This document shows positions 10,791 to 22,652 of a DNA stretch of 64,000 nucleotides, one piece after another (positions within the stretch are counted from its first letter, which is position 1; the number at the start of each line of letters is the position of its first letter). The position numbers and the translations under genes were made by a program. The DNA is from Adiantum capillus-veneris (taxonomy: Eukaryota > Streptophyta > Polypodiopsida > Polypodiales > Pteridaceae), in NCBI GenBank assembly GCA_014529385.2, contig CM043957.1:85191881-85255880 (forward strand), read 5' to 3'. The notes beneath the pieces were generated by a model. It ran no database searches. It was not told the DNA's origin and worked only from the letters and a program-made list of their open reading frames with translations.

Positions 10791-11207
10791 TGTCACGGGA
10801 ACCGAATAATAGAGATCGATAGCAAAAGATAGAGAAAGAGATCTTTGTATTGATGAATCTTTGTAGAGTTTTGATACAACAAAGGAGCAAAATATATGGG
10901 CGCACTCCGTTGTACGGAGCTCGAACCTCCCGACCACCCCCGAGCTTCAGTTCGCTTGCATGCAGCGTCTCACTCGCACTCGCACTCGCACTCGCACTCT
11001 CACTCTCACTCTCACTCGCACTCGCACTCGCACTCGCACTCGCAGAAGAAGAGATCGGTGAATGATCCCCAAACGCACCACCCGTCGTGCTTTTATCCTT
11101 CTTTTCCTCGAAAAGCCTGCACGATTTTCGTACCGAGTATACCTGCGAGAATAATATAAGAACGTGATCGCTAAGCGATCCGTAAAGGTTAGATTTTTAT
11201 CATGACA
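10791..11207 (-). repeat. possible LTR of element G
   Basis: Begins TGTCACGGGAACC and ends ATCATGACA, so the ends form a TGTCA/TGACA inverted pair. On the minus strand there is a TATA-like GGATAAAAGC, and then the run TTCATCAATACAAAGATCTC toward the end, which is typical of LTR U5 regions. No primer site is visible beside it and no target duplication flanks it. It could be a 5' LTR of the minus-strand element whose gag lies at 1-2392, or unrelated. Confidence 0.4.
10970..11043. repeat. hexanucleotide microsatellite (CACTCG/CACTCT)n
   Basis: About twelve units of CACTCG with a CACTCT block in the middle, inside the possible LTR. Reading frames through it give only low-complexity His-Ser or Leu-Ala repeats. 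Confidence 0.9.
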
Positions 11208-12474
11208 CTTTGCACAGATCCTGTTTCACAAACTGATTTCTGCATCGCCTACAAAATAGCCAAAAGAACATACTCGTGCAACCAATTCAACATGATAATC
11301 AAAGTTAAAAAAACATAATTCTATACCTTCATAATCTCAATTTCCATACTCTATCGTGAAGAAACAATCCACTTCTTGGTTGATAGAAGGGAGAACTGTA
11401 TGATGTTGTATGTCTGTCTGTCCCTGTGTAAACTACACTGCTGCTGCCTTCTGTTTGTTTTCATCATAACTTTTACAAACGAACTCAGAACAGAGCAATC
11501 CAGGTACTCAAAACGACGGGAATAGGTCTGGTCTACAAAGCAACGCGGACAGAATTGCGAAAAACGTCTTTGTTTGGCTAAAAACGCAACTTTTAGGTCA
11601 CGACTCATAAAACCTCTATTTTTGGGTCTCCACTACTTTTACAACTTATTTTAAGCCTACCCATGCATTTTAAGCTAAAACACATAAATATAAAACATTG
11701 ATATTAATAAAAATCTCAATTTTACTCTTCATAGACAGACTATCTGTTATTCATTAATCTTTATCAAATCCATCTTTAGTGTATTATTTTTTTTTTTTTT
11801 TTAAGAATATATGTTCTCTCTTAATATCTCAACTCATTCGTATAAGCTCTATTTAATAGACTATTCAACAATCTTTCAAATCGTACTAACGAAAGATATG
11901 CCCTGCTACATTCTTTTCGACTTTAAGAACTTCAAAGACTAGTCCTATTACACAGACCAACACAAATGAGAGCTTAAACGAGCTAGCTCCTCGACCTATA
12001 GGCATAGTGGAGTGAAACTTAAAATGAGGTCCCACCAAGCGTGCCAAAATGAGAGAACCTATAGCGAGAATAATGTGTCATGCTCTCGATTGTGGATACT
12101 CCTCAGTACAATGTGCATGAAAATCTCACCCCAACAGAATGAAAACACTAACATAATGAAAACTCTGCAAACCTAGAACCATCCCAAACTGAAGCAAATG
12201 TAAGAATATATACAACCCCCAAAAGGGTAACCAACAGATAACATCAGATATCTCTGACTCTCCAGCTACACATATGCCTAAACTATGGCAAAGAAGAACT
12301 GGCCACGGTGTCGTCCTAACCACCAGTCATATCATGCCTCAAGTCCATCCAGTGTGAACACACAACCAAGTGTCAAGTCCACCAAGTGTTAACCCACGAC
12401 CAACTGTACTTGTCTTTTTGTATAGAGTGACATTGTAGTCTAGCTACAGTTTTGCATATATATGGGTTATGCGT
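11208..12474. other. non-coding, AT-rich interval
   Basis: No gene, LTR border or repeat that I can identify. It contains a poly(T) run of about 16 at 11787-11802. Short reading frames (for example 11351-11608 minus) have no domain. Confidence 0.5.
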
Positions 12475-13700
12475 TGATGGAGCAAAGATGTCATGCGCAC
12501 ACTCACACACCCAGACAAATCAACACAATACAAGGAACTTACTTAAATTCCTCACGTCACTCACCACCACTCAAAAGCTCCCTGAAAATTCTACCCACAA
12601 GCTCAATTCAATCTCCAAACGCCTCGACCTACAAGCCCTTGCATGCCCGCAGACACTACAAGGTGAGTCGAGGTGATCAACATTGGAAATCACGTTTGAT
12701 GGTGACCAAAATATACAAGAAAAACCATCAAAAACCCAAAAAATCCAGCCACAAAAGGCCACTCTCAAACCATGTCAAAAGCCTTCACTCTGTTGGACAC
12801 TTTGGAGTAGCGCCAACCCTAATGGCACCGATAAAGGGTCACATAGTCTTGTAGAAAGCCGCACCTTCTTCCCTCAATTCCTCGCACACACGCATCCATG
12901 GAAACCTCAGAACTTCCATAGACTCTCCCAAGTGCAAAATTGAAGAGAGAAAGCTCTCATTCACTCCTCCACACACTCAAAAAGAGGATGTGAACACGAC
13001 AGGACTGCACTAGACCACCTGTAGGAACCCTGCTTCCTTCCCCACACAGAGAGGTGAAAGTGTTGATATTGCTCTTCAAAATTCCTCCCTCTACCTGGAA
13101 CATGACGGCACCGTGAGTGATGTGGCAATTTGAAGCCATTTCACACCTTTTTAAACCATTTTTTGACCTTTCTTGGCCCAATTTTTGCCTGTTTTGACCC
13201 CTGACGGGCATTTTTCGCAAGAAAAACCCCAAACGGACTCCAAAATTCACCAAATTTGACACGCTTGATCCTCGATACCCAAATCACATTTCTACATCCC
13301 TACATTCCATTTTTAACCACTTATAGAGCGATGCACGTATCACCGCAGATCAGGCACCGCAAATAGACAGTTATCGCATGTCTCAAACTTGTCGAGCGGG
13401 ATGAGAGTACCCATAATTGTCACTTACATTATTTACATTCTAGAAAGCTCAAACACATTATCTAGAACCAAAATAAGGCACCTAAAACCATATCCAAGGC
13501 CCCGATTCCCTATACGGGCATGTACATGTGTCCGACTGCTAGCGCGCGAACCTGACTATTCACAGCGTGTACACGTTGCATCTTTTTTTGAACTTGAAAC
13601 CACGTTGCAAAGCTCCGAAATGCATGTATTCATATGTTTTTGTACATATGACCATGCATATAAGTGCTACTTTGTACACGTCAAAAGCGGTCTATCATCA
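12475..13700 (-). repeat. family B LTR, copy 1
   Basis: 1226 bp, starts TGATGGAGC and ends GGTCTATCATCA. The following tccacc-type purine tract on the minus strand (AGAGCGTGGGCAA at 13701-13713) is the expected plus-strand primer. Confidence 0.88.
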
Positions 13701-13711
13701 TTGCCCACGCT

Positions 13712-14641
13712 CTAGGTAGAGCATTTATGCTCAACCAAGAGACTATTTGCATCTGGATCCACATCCCTTGCAAAATATTTCTTTAATGGATACCCATTTA
13801 TTGTATAGCGCAAACGTTCACCAGAAAATTTTTCCAACTCATAGGTACCATTAGGAAATACATGCTTCAATCTGTTGGGACCCAACCATTTGTCCCTCAA
13901 CTTCTTTTGAAAAGTAAAATCCAAGCGAGAATCATACTTCATCACCAGATCTCCCTCTTTGATCTCTTTCTTTGGCAGCCTCTTATTCATTTTCCTTATC
14001 CTTCCCTCTGCTTGTTGAAGATAATAATCACTGGCTTTCTCTCTATTCATTGCCAACAACTCTAGAGAAAGAATTCTTTCTTGTGGCTTGTGATTATGTT
14101 CACCTTGCATTCTACACAACAACTTCAAGGCATCCAACTGCACTTGTATGGGCATAAGAGCTTCTTTTCCATAAACAAGCTCATATGGTGTAAACTGTGT
14201 TGACACTCTATACGCAGCTCTATAAGCCCACAAACACTTTTCCAAGTATGAGTCCCACTCTTTAGGATGCTCTCTAGCATACTTTGATAGCATCTTCACA
14301 ATTTGACCATTGCAGTTCTCAACCAACCCATTGCATTGTGGGTAGTAAGGAGAAGAATGCCTATGCTGTATTTTCAATTTTTCCATGACAGCAACAACAA
14401 GTTTTCCCCTAAACCCTGGTCCACGACCATAAATGATAACCATAGGAGCTCCAAACCTGCAACACACCTGTTCATACAAAAAAGAGGCCACTCTTCCTGC
14501 TGTTACATCTTTTACTGCTCTTGCCTCCACCCATTTTGTCAAATAGTCCACAACCACAAGGATATACCTTTTGCCATTGTTGGTCCTCGGCATTGGACCT
14601 ACAACATCTACTCCCCATTTTGCAAATGCATCAAAAGACAT
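13712..14641 (-). pseudogene. pol: family B integrase, internal a
   Basis: A 309-codon integrase core plus C-terminal domain. It reads FAKWGVDVVGPMPRTNNGKR (first Asp), then VIIYGRGPGF, where the second catalytic Asp is replaced by Gly (S-D-R to Y-G-R). NGLVENCNGQI keeps the Glu. The tail includes YELEKFSGERLRYTINGYPL. Without the second Asp it cannot catalyse strand transfer. It is in frame with the upstream zinc domain except for one stop at about 14670. Confidence 0.9.
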
Positions 14642-14671
14642 TATAGCTTTTTGAGGCTCAGCTAAAAGTTT

Positions 14672-15256
14672 CTAATTTGCAAACACTTGGCATTCATGGC
14701 ATGACTTGCACCAAAAATAAGCATCTCTCATCATGGAGGGCCAACAGTAACTTGCTCTCAGAACACGAAAGACAACCTGATCCTTGCCTTCATGGCCTGT
14801 TTCTTCATGGCAGTGCTCCAAAATCAAGCCTATCTCTTCTTTGTACAACACTTTTCTCAGAATGATATCCTTGCCATAAAGCATGAGATACTCACCTACC
14901 AATGTGTAGTTTCTTGCTTTTGCAACTATTCTCTGACGCCGAACTTTTGACATGCCCTCTGGACATTGCCCTTTACCAAGAAATACTTCTACATCTTGCA
15001 ATGATTCGCTTCCTGCATACAAGGCTTCCTTGACCTTTAAAGGAGCTACCAAGGCATCCAACTTGTCCCTAGCCAACTCATCAGCTTCTTTATTCTGCTC
15101 ACGAGGAACATGCTTAGACTGTATCTTCCCAAACTCATGCAAAAGCTTCTTGATGCCATAGAACCACTTCTTCAAATTATCTTTCTTAACATTCCACAAA
15201 CCAAGCAACTGATTCATGACTAGCAATACATCCCCTTTTGCAATGACCCTCTTCAA
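14672..15256 (-). pseudogene. pol: family B second RNase H (C-terminal half) and integrase zinc domain, internal a
   Basis: Begins KRVIAKGDVLLVMNQLLGLW and includes SKHVPREQNKEADELARDKL. These are the third and fourth acidic sites of an archaeal-type RNase H I fold. It continues to the HHCC zinc finger (HCHEETGHEGKDQVV, CKSCHECQ). Stops at 15257 and 14669 interrupt the frame, and internal c has both of them too. Confidence 0.85.
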
Positions 15257-15271
15257 TCCAAACTCAACACA

Positions 15272-15789
15272 CTACTTCAACCCAAGGAAAACCGTGAGAT
15301 ACTCGGCGTCGTTGTTACTTTCAACCTCATCAAGATCGTAAGCTCTAGAAAAGATTACTTCGCCTTTTGGGTTCTTAATGACTACCCCACCACTTGACTT
15401 TTGAAGAACTTTCCTATATGCACCATCAAACATCATTGTATACGCATCTGTAATATCTACTTCCTCTTCATGATCATCCTTGTCCGCCCTTGGGTAAGAT
15501 GGAAGCTCCCCTCCTTTATGTACCACTATGTCTGCCAAGTGAGCTTTAACAGAATGATCCACTTTAAACTCAAACTCATACTCTTGAAGCTCCAAATTCC
15601 ACTTTAAGATGCGCTTCCTAGGCTTCAAATGTCGTACTACACCAGGCAAAAGATTCGATGTGGTGAGCACATAGAACTTCTAGGGCAACAGATAGGATTT
15701 GAACCGACGACAAGCAAGAACCAAGGCGAATACCCAGTGTTCCATTTCCGTGTAGGAGAACTTGCTTACATTCTTTATCTTGCTCTCAA
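15272..15789 (-). pseudogene. pol: family B first RNase H remnant and start of second RNase H, internal a
   Basis: The open part (15272-15670) carries LKWNLELQEYEFEFKVDHSV, the end of the RT-linked RNase H. TMMFDGAYRKVLQKSSGGVV and SNNDAEYL follow, the first two acidic sites of the second RNase H. Homology to internal c continues to about 15789 and then stops abruptly against LTR sequence, so RT, protease, gag and the 5' LTR of internal a are missing. Confidence 0.82.
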
Positions 15790-15796
15790 AAGGAGT

Positions 15797-16526
15797 GAAA
15801 GCTCTCATTCACTCCTCCACACACTCAAAAACAGGACGCGAACACGACGGGACTGCACTAGACCACCTGTAGGAACCCTGCTTCCTTCCCCACAAAGAAA
15901 GGTGAAAGTAATGATATTGATATTCAAAATTCCTCCCTCAGCCTCCACCATCATGGCACCGTGAGTGATGTGGAAATTTGAAGCCATTTCACACCTTTTT
16001 TAACCATTTTTTGACCTTTCTTGGCCCCTGACGGGCATTTTTCCAAAGAAAACCCCAAACGGACTCCAAAATTCACCAAATTTCGTACGCTTGATCCTCG
16101 ATACCCAAATCACATTTCCACATCCCTACATTCCATTTTTAGCCACTTCTAGGGCGATGCACGTATCACCGCAGATCAGGCGCCGCAAATAGACAATTAT
16201 CGCATGTCTCAAACTTCTCGAGCGGGATGAGAGTACCCATACTTGTTAATTGCATTATTTACATTCTAGAAAGCTCAAACACATTATCTAGAACCAAAAT
16301 ATGCCACCTAAAACCATATCCAAGACCCTGATACACTATACGGGCATGTACATGTGTCAAACTGCTAGCGCGCGAACCTGACTATTCACAACGTGTACAC
16401 GTTGCATCTTTTTTTGAACTTGAAACCACGTTGCAAAGCTCCCAAATGCATGTATTTACATATTTTTGTACATATGACCATGCATATAAGTGCTACTTTG
16501 TACACGTCAAAAGCGGTCTATCGTCA
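15797..16526 (-). repeat. family B truncated LTR, copy 2
   Basis: Aligns from gaaagctctcattcactcc (the equivalent of 12947 in copy 1) to the LTR end. The first ~470 bp are missing and are replaced by RNase H sequence of internal a. This is a deletion junction, not an insertion border. Confidence 0.88.
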
Positions 16527-16537
16527 TTGCCCACCCT

Positions 16538-17812
16538 CTAGGTAGAGCATTTATGCTCAACCAAGAGACTATTTGCATCTCGAACCACATCCCTTGCAAA
16601 ATATTTATTTAATGGATACCCATTTATTCTATAGCGCAAACGTTCACTAGAAAACTTTTCCAACTCATAGGTACCATTAGGAAATACATGCTTCAATCTG
16701 TAGGGACCCAACCATTTGTCCCTCAACTTCTTTTGAAAAGTAAAATCCAAGCGAGAATCATACTTCATCACCAGATCTCCCTCTTTGATCTCTTTCTCTG
16801 GCAGCCTCTTATTCATTTTCCTTATCCTTCCCTCTCCTTGTGGAAGATAATAATCACTGGCTTTCTCTCTATTCATTCGCAACAACTCTAGAGAAATAAT
16901 TCTTTCTTGTAGCTTGTGATTATGTTCACCTTGCATTCTGCACAACAACTTCTAGGCATCCAGCTACACTTGTATGGGCATAAGAGCTTCTTTTCCATAA
17001 ACAAGCTCATATGGTGTAAACTATGTTGACACTCTATACGCAGTTCTATAAGCCCACAAACACTTTTCCAAGTCTGAGTCCCACTCTTTAGGATGCTCTC
17101 TAGCATACTTTGATAGCATCTTCACAATTTGACTATTGCATTTGTCAACCAACCCATTGCATTGTGGGTAGTAAGGAGAAGAATGCCTATGATGTATTTT
17201 CAATTTCTCCATGAGAGCAGCAAAAAGTTTTCCCCTAAACCCTGGTCCACGATCAGAAATGATAACCATAGGAGCTCCAAACCTGCAACACACCTGTTCA
17301 TACAAAAAAGAGGCCACTCTTCCTGTTGTTACATCTTTTACTGCTCTTGCCTCCACCCATTTTGTCAAATAGTCCACAACCACAAGGATATACCTTTTGC
17401 CATTGTTGGTCCTCGGCATTGGACCTACAACATCTACTCCCCACTTTGCAAATGCATCAAAAGACATTATAGCTTTTTGAGGCTCAGCTAAAAGCTTCTG
17501 ATTTGCAAACACTTGGCATTCATCGCATGACTTGCACCAAAAATAAGCATCTCTCATCATGGAGGGCCAACAGTAACCTGCTCTCAGAACACGAAAGACA
17601 ACCTGATCCTTGCCTTCATGGCCTGTTTCTTCATGGCAGGGCTCCAAAATCAAGCCTATCTCTTCTTTGTACAACACTTTTCTCAAAATGATATCCTTGC
17701 CATAAAGCATGAGATACTCACCTACCAATGTGTAGTTTCTTGCTTTTGCAACTATTCTCTGACGCCGAACTTTTGACATGCCCTCTGGACATTGCCCTTT
17801 ACCAAGAAACAT
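16538..17812 (-). pseudogene. pol: family B integrase, internal b
   Basis: Two open pieces (17812-17021 and 16948-16538) with a frame break near 17000. It has an intact HHCC finger and FAKWGVDVVGPMPRTNNGKR. VIISDRGPGFRGK retains the second Asp, but NGLVDKCNSQI has the third catalytic residue changed from Glu to Asp. The stop codon before MSFDAF shared by internals a and c is absent here (FANQKLLAEPQ). The upstream end is a deletion junction at about 17812. Confidence 0.88.
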
Positions 17813-17814
17813 TG

Positions 17815-18527
17815 CCCTTTACCTCAGCTTCTCCAAATGTGTGACCCTGGAGCTATAACTCCCAATGTCATCCATGAAAACACGAATGAACTTACCCAAG
17901 TAGGGACCAAAAACTCTATTCATCCATCCTTGGAAGGTACCATATGCATTAACTAGCCCAAAAGGCATTCTTCTGTAGGCGAACCACCCCAAGGAGTAAT
18001 GAAGGTCGTCTTCAATCGATATTCAATCGCTATCAAGATTTGAAAGTAGCCAGAAAATCCATCCATGATTGAGTAACGTTCATGACCTGCAACCTGATTG
18101 AGGATTTCATCTAGAAACGGTAGTGGATAATGATTCCTTTTTGTGGCAGCATTCAAAGGTTTGAAATCAACACATATCCTAAATCTTCCATTCTTCTTGG
18201 GCGCAATAACAACTGGAGAGAGCCATTCAAACTCCTCCACTCAAAAGATGAAATCTGCTTCCAAAAGCTTCGTCACCTCTCGACTCCTTTAGCTCCTTGC
18301 AACTCTGTATATTCAGTGGCAAATAGCTTTGGAAATTCCTTGAACATGTCTTCATACTCCTTTTTTTCTTTTTCGGTCAAGTCCTCTCCTAGCATGCTTC
18401 TTACATTCACTTCGGCAGGCTCTACAATTGCTTTTGGACTATCCTCCTCCTCCTTGACCTTCATATCATACATCGATGCTTCCTTTTCAACACTTATCCC
18501 AAAAAGATCAGGACATAATTGCATCAA
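17815..18527 (-). pseudogene. pol: family B reverse transcriptase fragment, internal b
   Basis: Reads MMQLCPDLFGISVEKEASMY in one frame, then VVIAPKKNGRFRICVDFKPL and SIMDGFSGYFQILIAIEYRL in another. Compared with internal c it lacks about 90 bp near 18278 and everything downstream of the catalytic region, including RNase H. The deletion ends at 17812-17815 in a short direct repeat. Confidence 0.85.
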
Positions 18528-18548
18528 GCCTTCCTCTACACTTTCTTC

Positions 18549-19400
18549 TCATGACGTAGATGAAGCATCACTATCGTATGACGTGGTTTCTATAGAATCC
18601 GTATCCTGCATCTCCAATAGGGGTTGTGTACGGCTATCGTGTGTCTTCATGTTGTAAACAATGGTCCTTCCTTTCTCTTTGTCGGGGATGGTGATCAAGC
18701 CTGTGCCCCAATCCTGCTTAGCACCAAGGGGTATAAGCCATGACCTCCCTAAAATGATTGGATAAGCATTCTCACCCGCTTGCATCATGTAGCAATCAAC
18801 CAAGCACTCAATTCCCAAGACTTTTATCTTCACATGTTCAGCTATTCCAAGACACCTTGCCTTTTTGTGGTTGGCCATTCTCATACAGATCGAAGCATTC
18901 AATGACATCTTGACACTTGCTTCTTTCATGATAGCCTCGGTCATGACACACACTTGGGCACCACCATCCACATATGCTTGGACTTCCGTCTTCTTTCCCA
19001 GCATAGCTTCAACTATTGGCACCATATCCACTGGGTGACCAACCCTCAAGGATGACACCATGCTTTGATGCTTTTCCTTCTTGGAAGGAAACCGTGTACT
19101 CACACACTTGGTCCACTGCCTCCTCATTTTAGCATTGAAAGCCACCAATTGACCAAAAGATATATTTGCCTTTTGATTTCGTATGTCATCGAGAATATCA
19201 TAGTCTTGAACACCTTGGCCAAGGAGGTAGTCCCTTGGACCAATTTTCCTTCTTCGCCGTCTCTTGCTACTTTTTGGGTTGTCTTCTACCTTTGCCTTTC
19301 CTTTCCTTGCTCTCGTTTCCCTCTCTTCTTCTGTCTCTTTCTCCCTATCATGCTCAAGGGTAATGATGTTAATAGTTCTACCTTCTCCACTTCTAGGCAA
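18549..19400 (-). pseudogene. pol: family B protease region, internal b
   Basis: A 283-codon stretch rich in Lys/Arg/Glu at the front, then a retropepsin-like domain. The site VQAYVDGGAQVCVMTE has D-G-G in place of D-S/T-G, and NAYPIILGRSWLIPLG matches the second conserved strand of retroelement proteases. The same triplet occurs in internal c, so it is a family trait. It ends in an acidic serine-rich linker before RT. Confidence 0.78.
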
Positions 19401-19469
19401 CGGTTGTGGTTGTTGTTGCGGCGGTGGTGCTTCTAGTGCCCGCTGTTGATGATTTTATTCTATTCTCCC

Positions 19470-20210
19470 TCAACCACGTCCATATAAGGGGTATATCCCT
19501 CCTCTCTCTCTTGGTGGTTCAGGAAAATTAGGGGCGTAGTGACCCTCTTCATCATAATTGTAGCATCTACCCCTTAGCCTTCGTCCCCTACCTCTCGCGG
19601 CTAGCCGCTCTTCTCTCTGGTTCCTATTCAGTATGTTAATTCTTAGTTCTTGCAACTGACCGGAAAGATCATGTAGAACCCGGGCCGTAATAGGATCTGG
19701 ACCTTGAACCAATCGCTCGACTCTATCATCCGTTGCCACAGGGACCATTGGTTGCACCACAACTAGCTCAGTGTGTGTCATGCCTTGCTCCCACCTTCTC
19801 TTGATCTTCTTGATCTTGGCCTCGGCAATTTCCATAGCTCTTTCAAATGTAGTAGGCTCCTCTTGATCGACCTTCTCCCTTAAACATGGATGGAGACAAT
19901 CCATAAATTGATGCACTTTAAAGAAAACCCTCGGAGGTACTTGGGATGCTGCCTCTAATTGAACCCAAAGTCCTTTGCAGTGTTGAAAAAACTCTTTAAA
20001 GTTATCATGAACATCTATCTGCAAACCTCTCAATGTTGTTGTCGCTTCTGTTGCGGTTAGTTTCTTCCCAAACCTGTCAAAAATTTCCAACTTCACTTGC
20101 TCCCATGTTTGCTTTTTGTCTTCCTCTAAACCGTCAAACCACTCCCGAGCTTCTCCTTTGAGTGCAAGAGGAAATACATAAAGTTTTTCTTCGTCATTCA
20201 CAATGTGCAT
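19470..20210 (-). pseudogene. gag: family B gag, internal b
   Basis: Retrotrans_gag core: LALKGEAREWFDGL, TWEQVKLEIFDRFGKKL, and CLREKVDQEEPTTFERAMEI. An Arg-rich segment and a zinc knuckle follow, the latter degraded to CYNYDEEGHYAPNF (second and fourth Cys lost). The real start is probably upstream near 20330 (MAYSRSVFTGKEDVKD), cut off by a stop at about 20240. Only ~70-100 bp separate gag from the primer site. Confidence 0.85.
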
Positions 20211-20436
20211 ACCAAGTGTATACCACTCAAAATCTGCAATCTAGTCCTTCACGTCCTCCTTCCCTGTGAACACTGAACGACTATAAGCCATCTCTTCAGA
20301 GTCGCTTCTTCCTTGCGTGAGTAACTCCACAAAAGTTGAAGTCTTGCACGTCAACCAAACCACACTTTTATTCAATGAAGCTCAAACTTCACAGCAAAAT
20401 CGCTTCACCTGGGTGCACAACCGGCAAATTTCCGCT

Positions 20437-20453
20437 CCCCAGCGGGATCGCCA
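20437..20453 (-). promoter_or_regulatory. family B primer-binding site, internal b
   Basis: The minus strand reads TGGCGATCCCGCTGGGG, a few bases inside the LTR. It is repeated with one change at 27018-27034 and with two in B2 at 29131. Position and conservation make it the primer site. I cannot assign the tRNA. Confidence 0.75.
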
Positions 20454-20458
20454 AAGGA

Positions 20459-21681
20459 TGGAGCAAAATATGTCGTGCGCACACTCACACACCCAGACAA
20501 CTCAACACAATATAAGGAAATTACTTAAATTCCTCACCTCACTCACCACCACTCAAAAGCTCCCTGAAAATTCTACCCACAAGCTCAATTCAAACTCCAA
20601 ACTCCTCGACCTACAAGCCCTTCCCTGCCCGCAGACACTACAAGGTGAGTCGAGGTGATAATATTGGAAATCACGCTTGATGGTGACCAAAATATACAAG
20701 AAAAACCATCAAAAACCCAAAAACTCCAGCCACAAAAGGCCACTCTCAAACCATGTCAAAAGCCTTCACTCTGTTGGACTCTTTGGAGTAGCGCCAACCC
20801 TAATGGCACCGATAAAGGGTCACATAGTCTTGTAGAAAGCCGCACCTTCTTCCCTCAATTCCTCGTACACACGCATCCATGGAAACCTCAGAACTTACAT
20901 AGACTCTCCCAAGTGCAAAATTGAAGAGAGAAAGCTCTCATTCACTCCTCCACACACTCAAAAACAGGACGCGAACACGACGGGACTGCACTAGACCACA
21001 TGTAAGAACCCTGCTTCCTTCCCCACACAGAGAGGTGTAAGTCTTGATATTGATCTTCAAAAGTCCTCCCTCAGCCTGGACCATCACGGCACCATGAGTG
21101 ATGTGGCAATTTGAAGCCATTTCACACCTTTTTAAACCATTTTTTGACCTTTCTTGGCCCAATTTTTGCCTGTTTTGACCCCTGACGGACATTTTTCGCA
21201 AGAAAAATCTCAAACGGACTCCAAAATTCACCAAATTTGACACGCTTGATCCTCAAAACCCAAATCACATTTCTACATCCCTACATTCCATTTTTAACCA
21301 CTTATAGAGCGATGCACGTATCACCGCAGATCAGGCGCCGCAAATAGACAGTTACCGCATGTCTCAAACTTCTCGAGCGGGATGAGAGTACCCAAACTTG
21401 TCACTTGCATTATTTACATTCTAGAAAGCTCAAACACATTATCTAGAACCAAAATAAGCCACCTAAAACCATATCCAAGGCCCCGATACCCTATACGGGC
21501 ATGTACATGTGTCCGACTGCTAGTGCGCGAACCTGACTATTCACAGCGTGTACACGTTGCATCTTTTTTTGAACTTGAAACCACGTTGCAAAGCTCCCAA
21601 ATGCATGTATTTACATGTTTTTGTACATATGACCATGCATATAAGTGCTACTTTGTACACGTCAAAAGCGGTCTATCATCA
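20459..21681 (-). repeat. family B LTR, copy 3 (shared by internals b and c)
   Basis: About 1223 bp. It serves as the 5' LTR of internal b and the 3' LTR of internal c. Its first three bases appear lost relative to TGATG. Confidence 0.88.
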
Positions 21682-21692
21682 TTGCCCACCCT

Positions 21693-22622
21693 CTAGGTAG
21701 AGCATTTATGTTCAACCAAGAGACTATTTGCATCTGGAACCACATCCGTTGAAAAATATTTCTTTAATGGATACCCATTTATTGTATAGCGCAAACGTTC
21801 ACCAGACAATTTTTCCAACTCATAGGTACCATTAGGAAATACATGCTTCACTCTGTTGGGACCCAACCATTTGTCCCTCAACTTCTTTTGAAAAGTAAAA
21901 TCCAAGCGAGAATCATACTTCATCACTAGATCTCCCTCTTTGATCTCTTTCTCTGGCAGCCTCTTATTCATTTTCCTTATCCTTCCCTCTGCTTGTTGAA
22001 GATAATAATCACTGGCTTTCTCTCTATTCATTTCCAACAACTCTAGAGAAAGAATTCTTTCTTGTGGCTTGTGTTTATGTTCACCTTGCATTCTACACAA
22101 CAACTTCAAGGCATCCAACTGCACTTGTATGGGCATAAGAGCTTCTTTTCCATAAACAAGCTCATATGGTGTAAACTGTGTTGACACTCTATACGCAGCT
22201 CTATAAGCCCACAAACACTTTTCCAAGTATGAGTCCCACTCTTTAGGATGCTCTCTAACATACTTTGATAGCATCTTCACAATTTGACCATTGCAGTTCT
22301 CAACCAACCCATTGCATTGTGGGTAGTAAGGAGAAGAATGCCTATGCTGTATTTTCAATTTCTCCATGACAGCAACAACAAGTTTTCCCCTAAACCCTGG
22401 TCCACGACCAGAAATGATAACCATAGGAGCTCCAAACCTGCAACACACCTGTTCATACAAAAAAGAGGCCACTCTTCCTGCTGTTACATCTTTTACTGCT
22501 CTTGCCTCCACCCATTTTGTCAAATAGTCCACAACCACAAGGATATACCTTTTGCCATTGTTGGTCCTCGGCATTGGACCTACAACATCTACTCCCCATT
22601 TTGCAAATGCATCAAAAGACAT
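21693..22622 (-). pseudogene. pol: family B integrase, internal c
   Basis: 309 codons, nearly identical to the internal a copy. First Asp present (WGVDVVGP). The second is lost (VIISGRGPGF, Asp to Gly). Glu is present (NGLVENCNGQI). The C-terminal domain is complete. Internal a shares the Asp to Gly change, which links the two. Confidence 0.9.
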
Positions 22623-22652
22623 TATAGCTTTTTGAGGCTCAGCTAAAAGTTT

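Noticed and set aside
10850-11159. Open frames of His-Ser and Leu-Ala repeats
   Set aside because: They are translations of the CACTCG microsatellite in different frames; there is no independent sign of a gene.
10786-11212. Solo-LTR insertion
   Set aside because: Flanks cagac and ctttg differ, so no duplication supports a solo LTR with these exact ends.
14303-14665. Plus-strand frames of 120 codons (also at 17129 and 22284)
   Set aside because: Antisense shadows of the family B integrase, repeated because the integrase is repeated.
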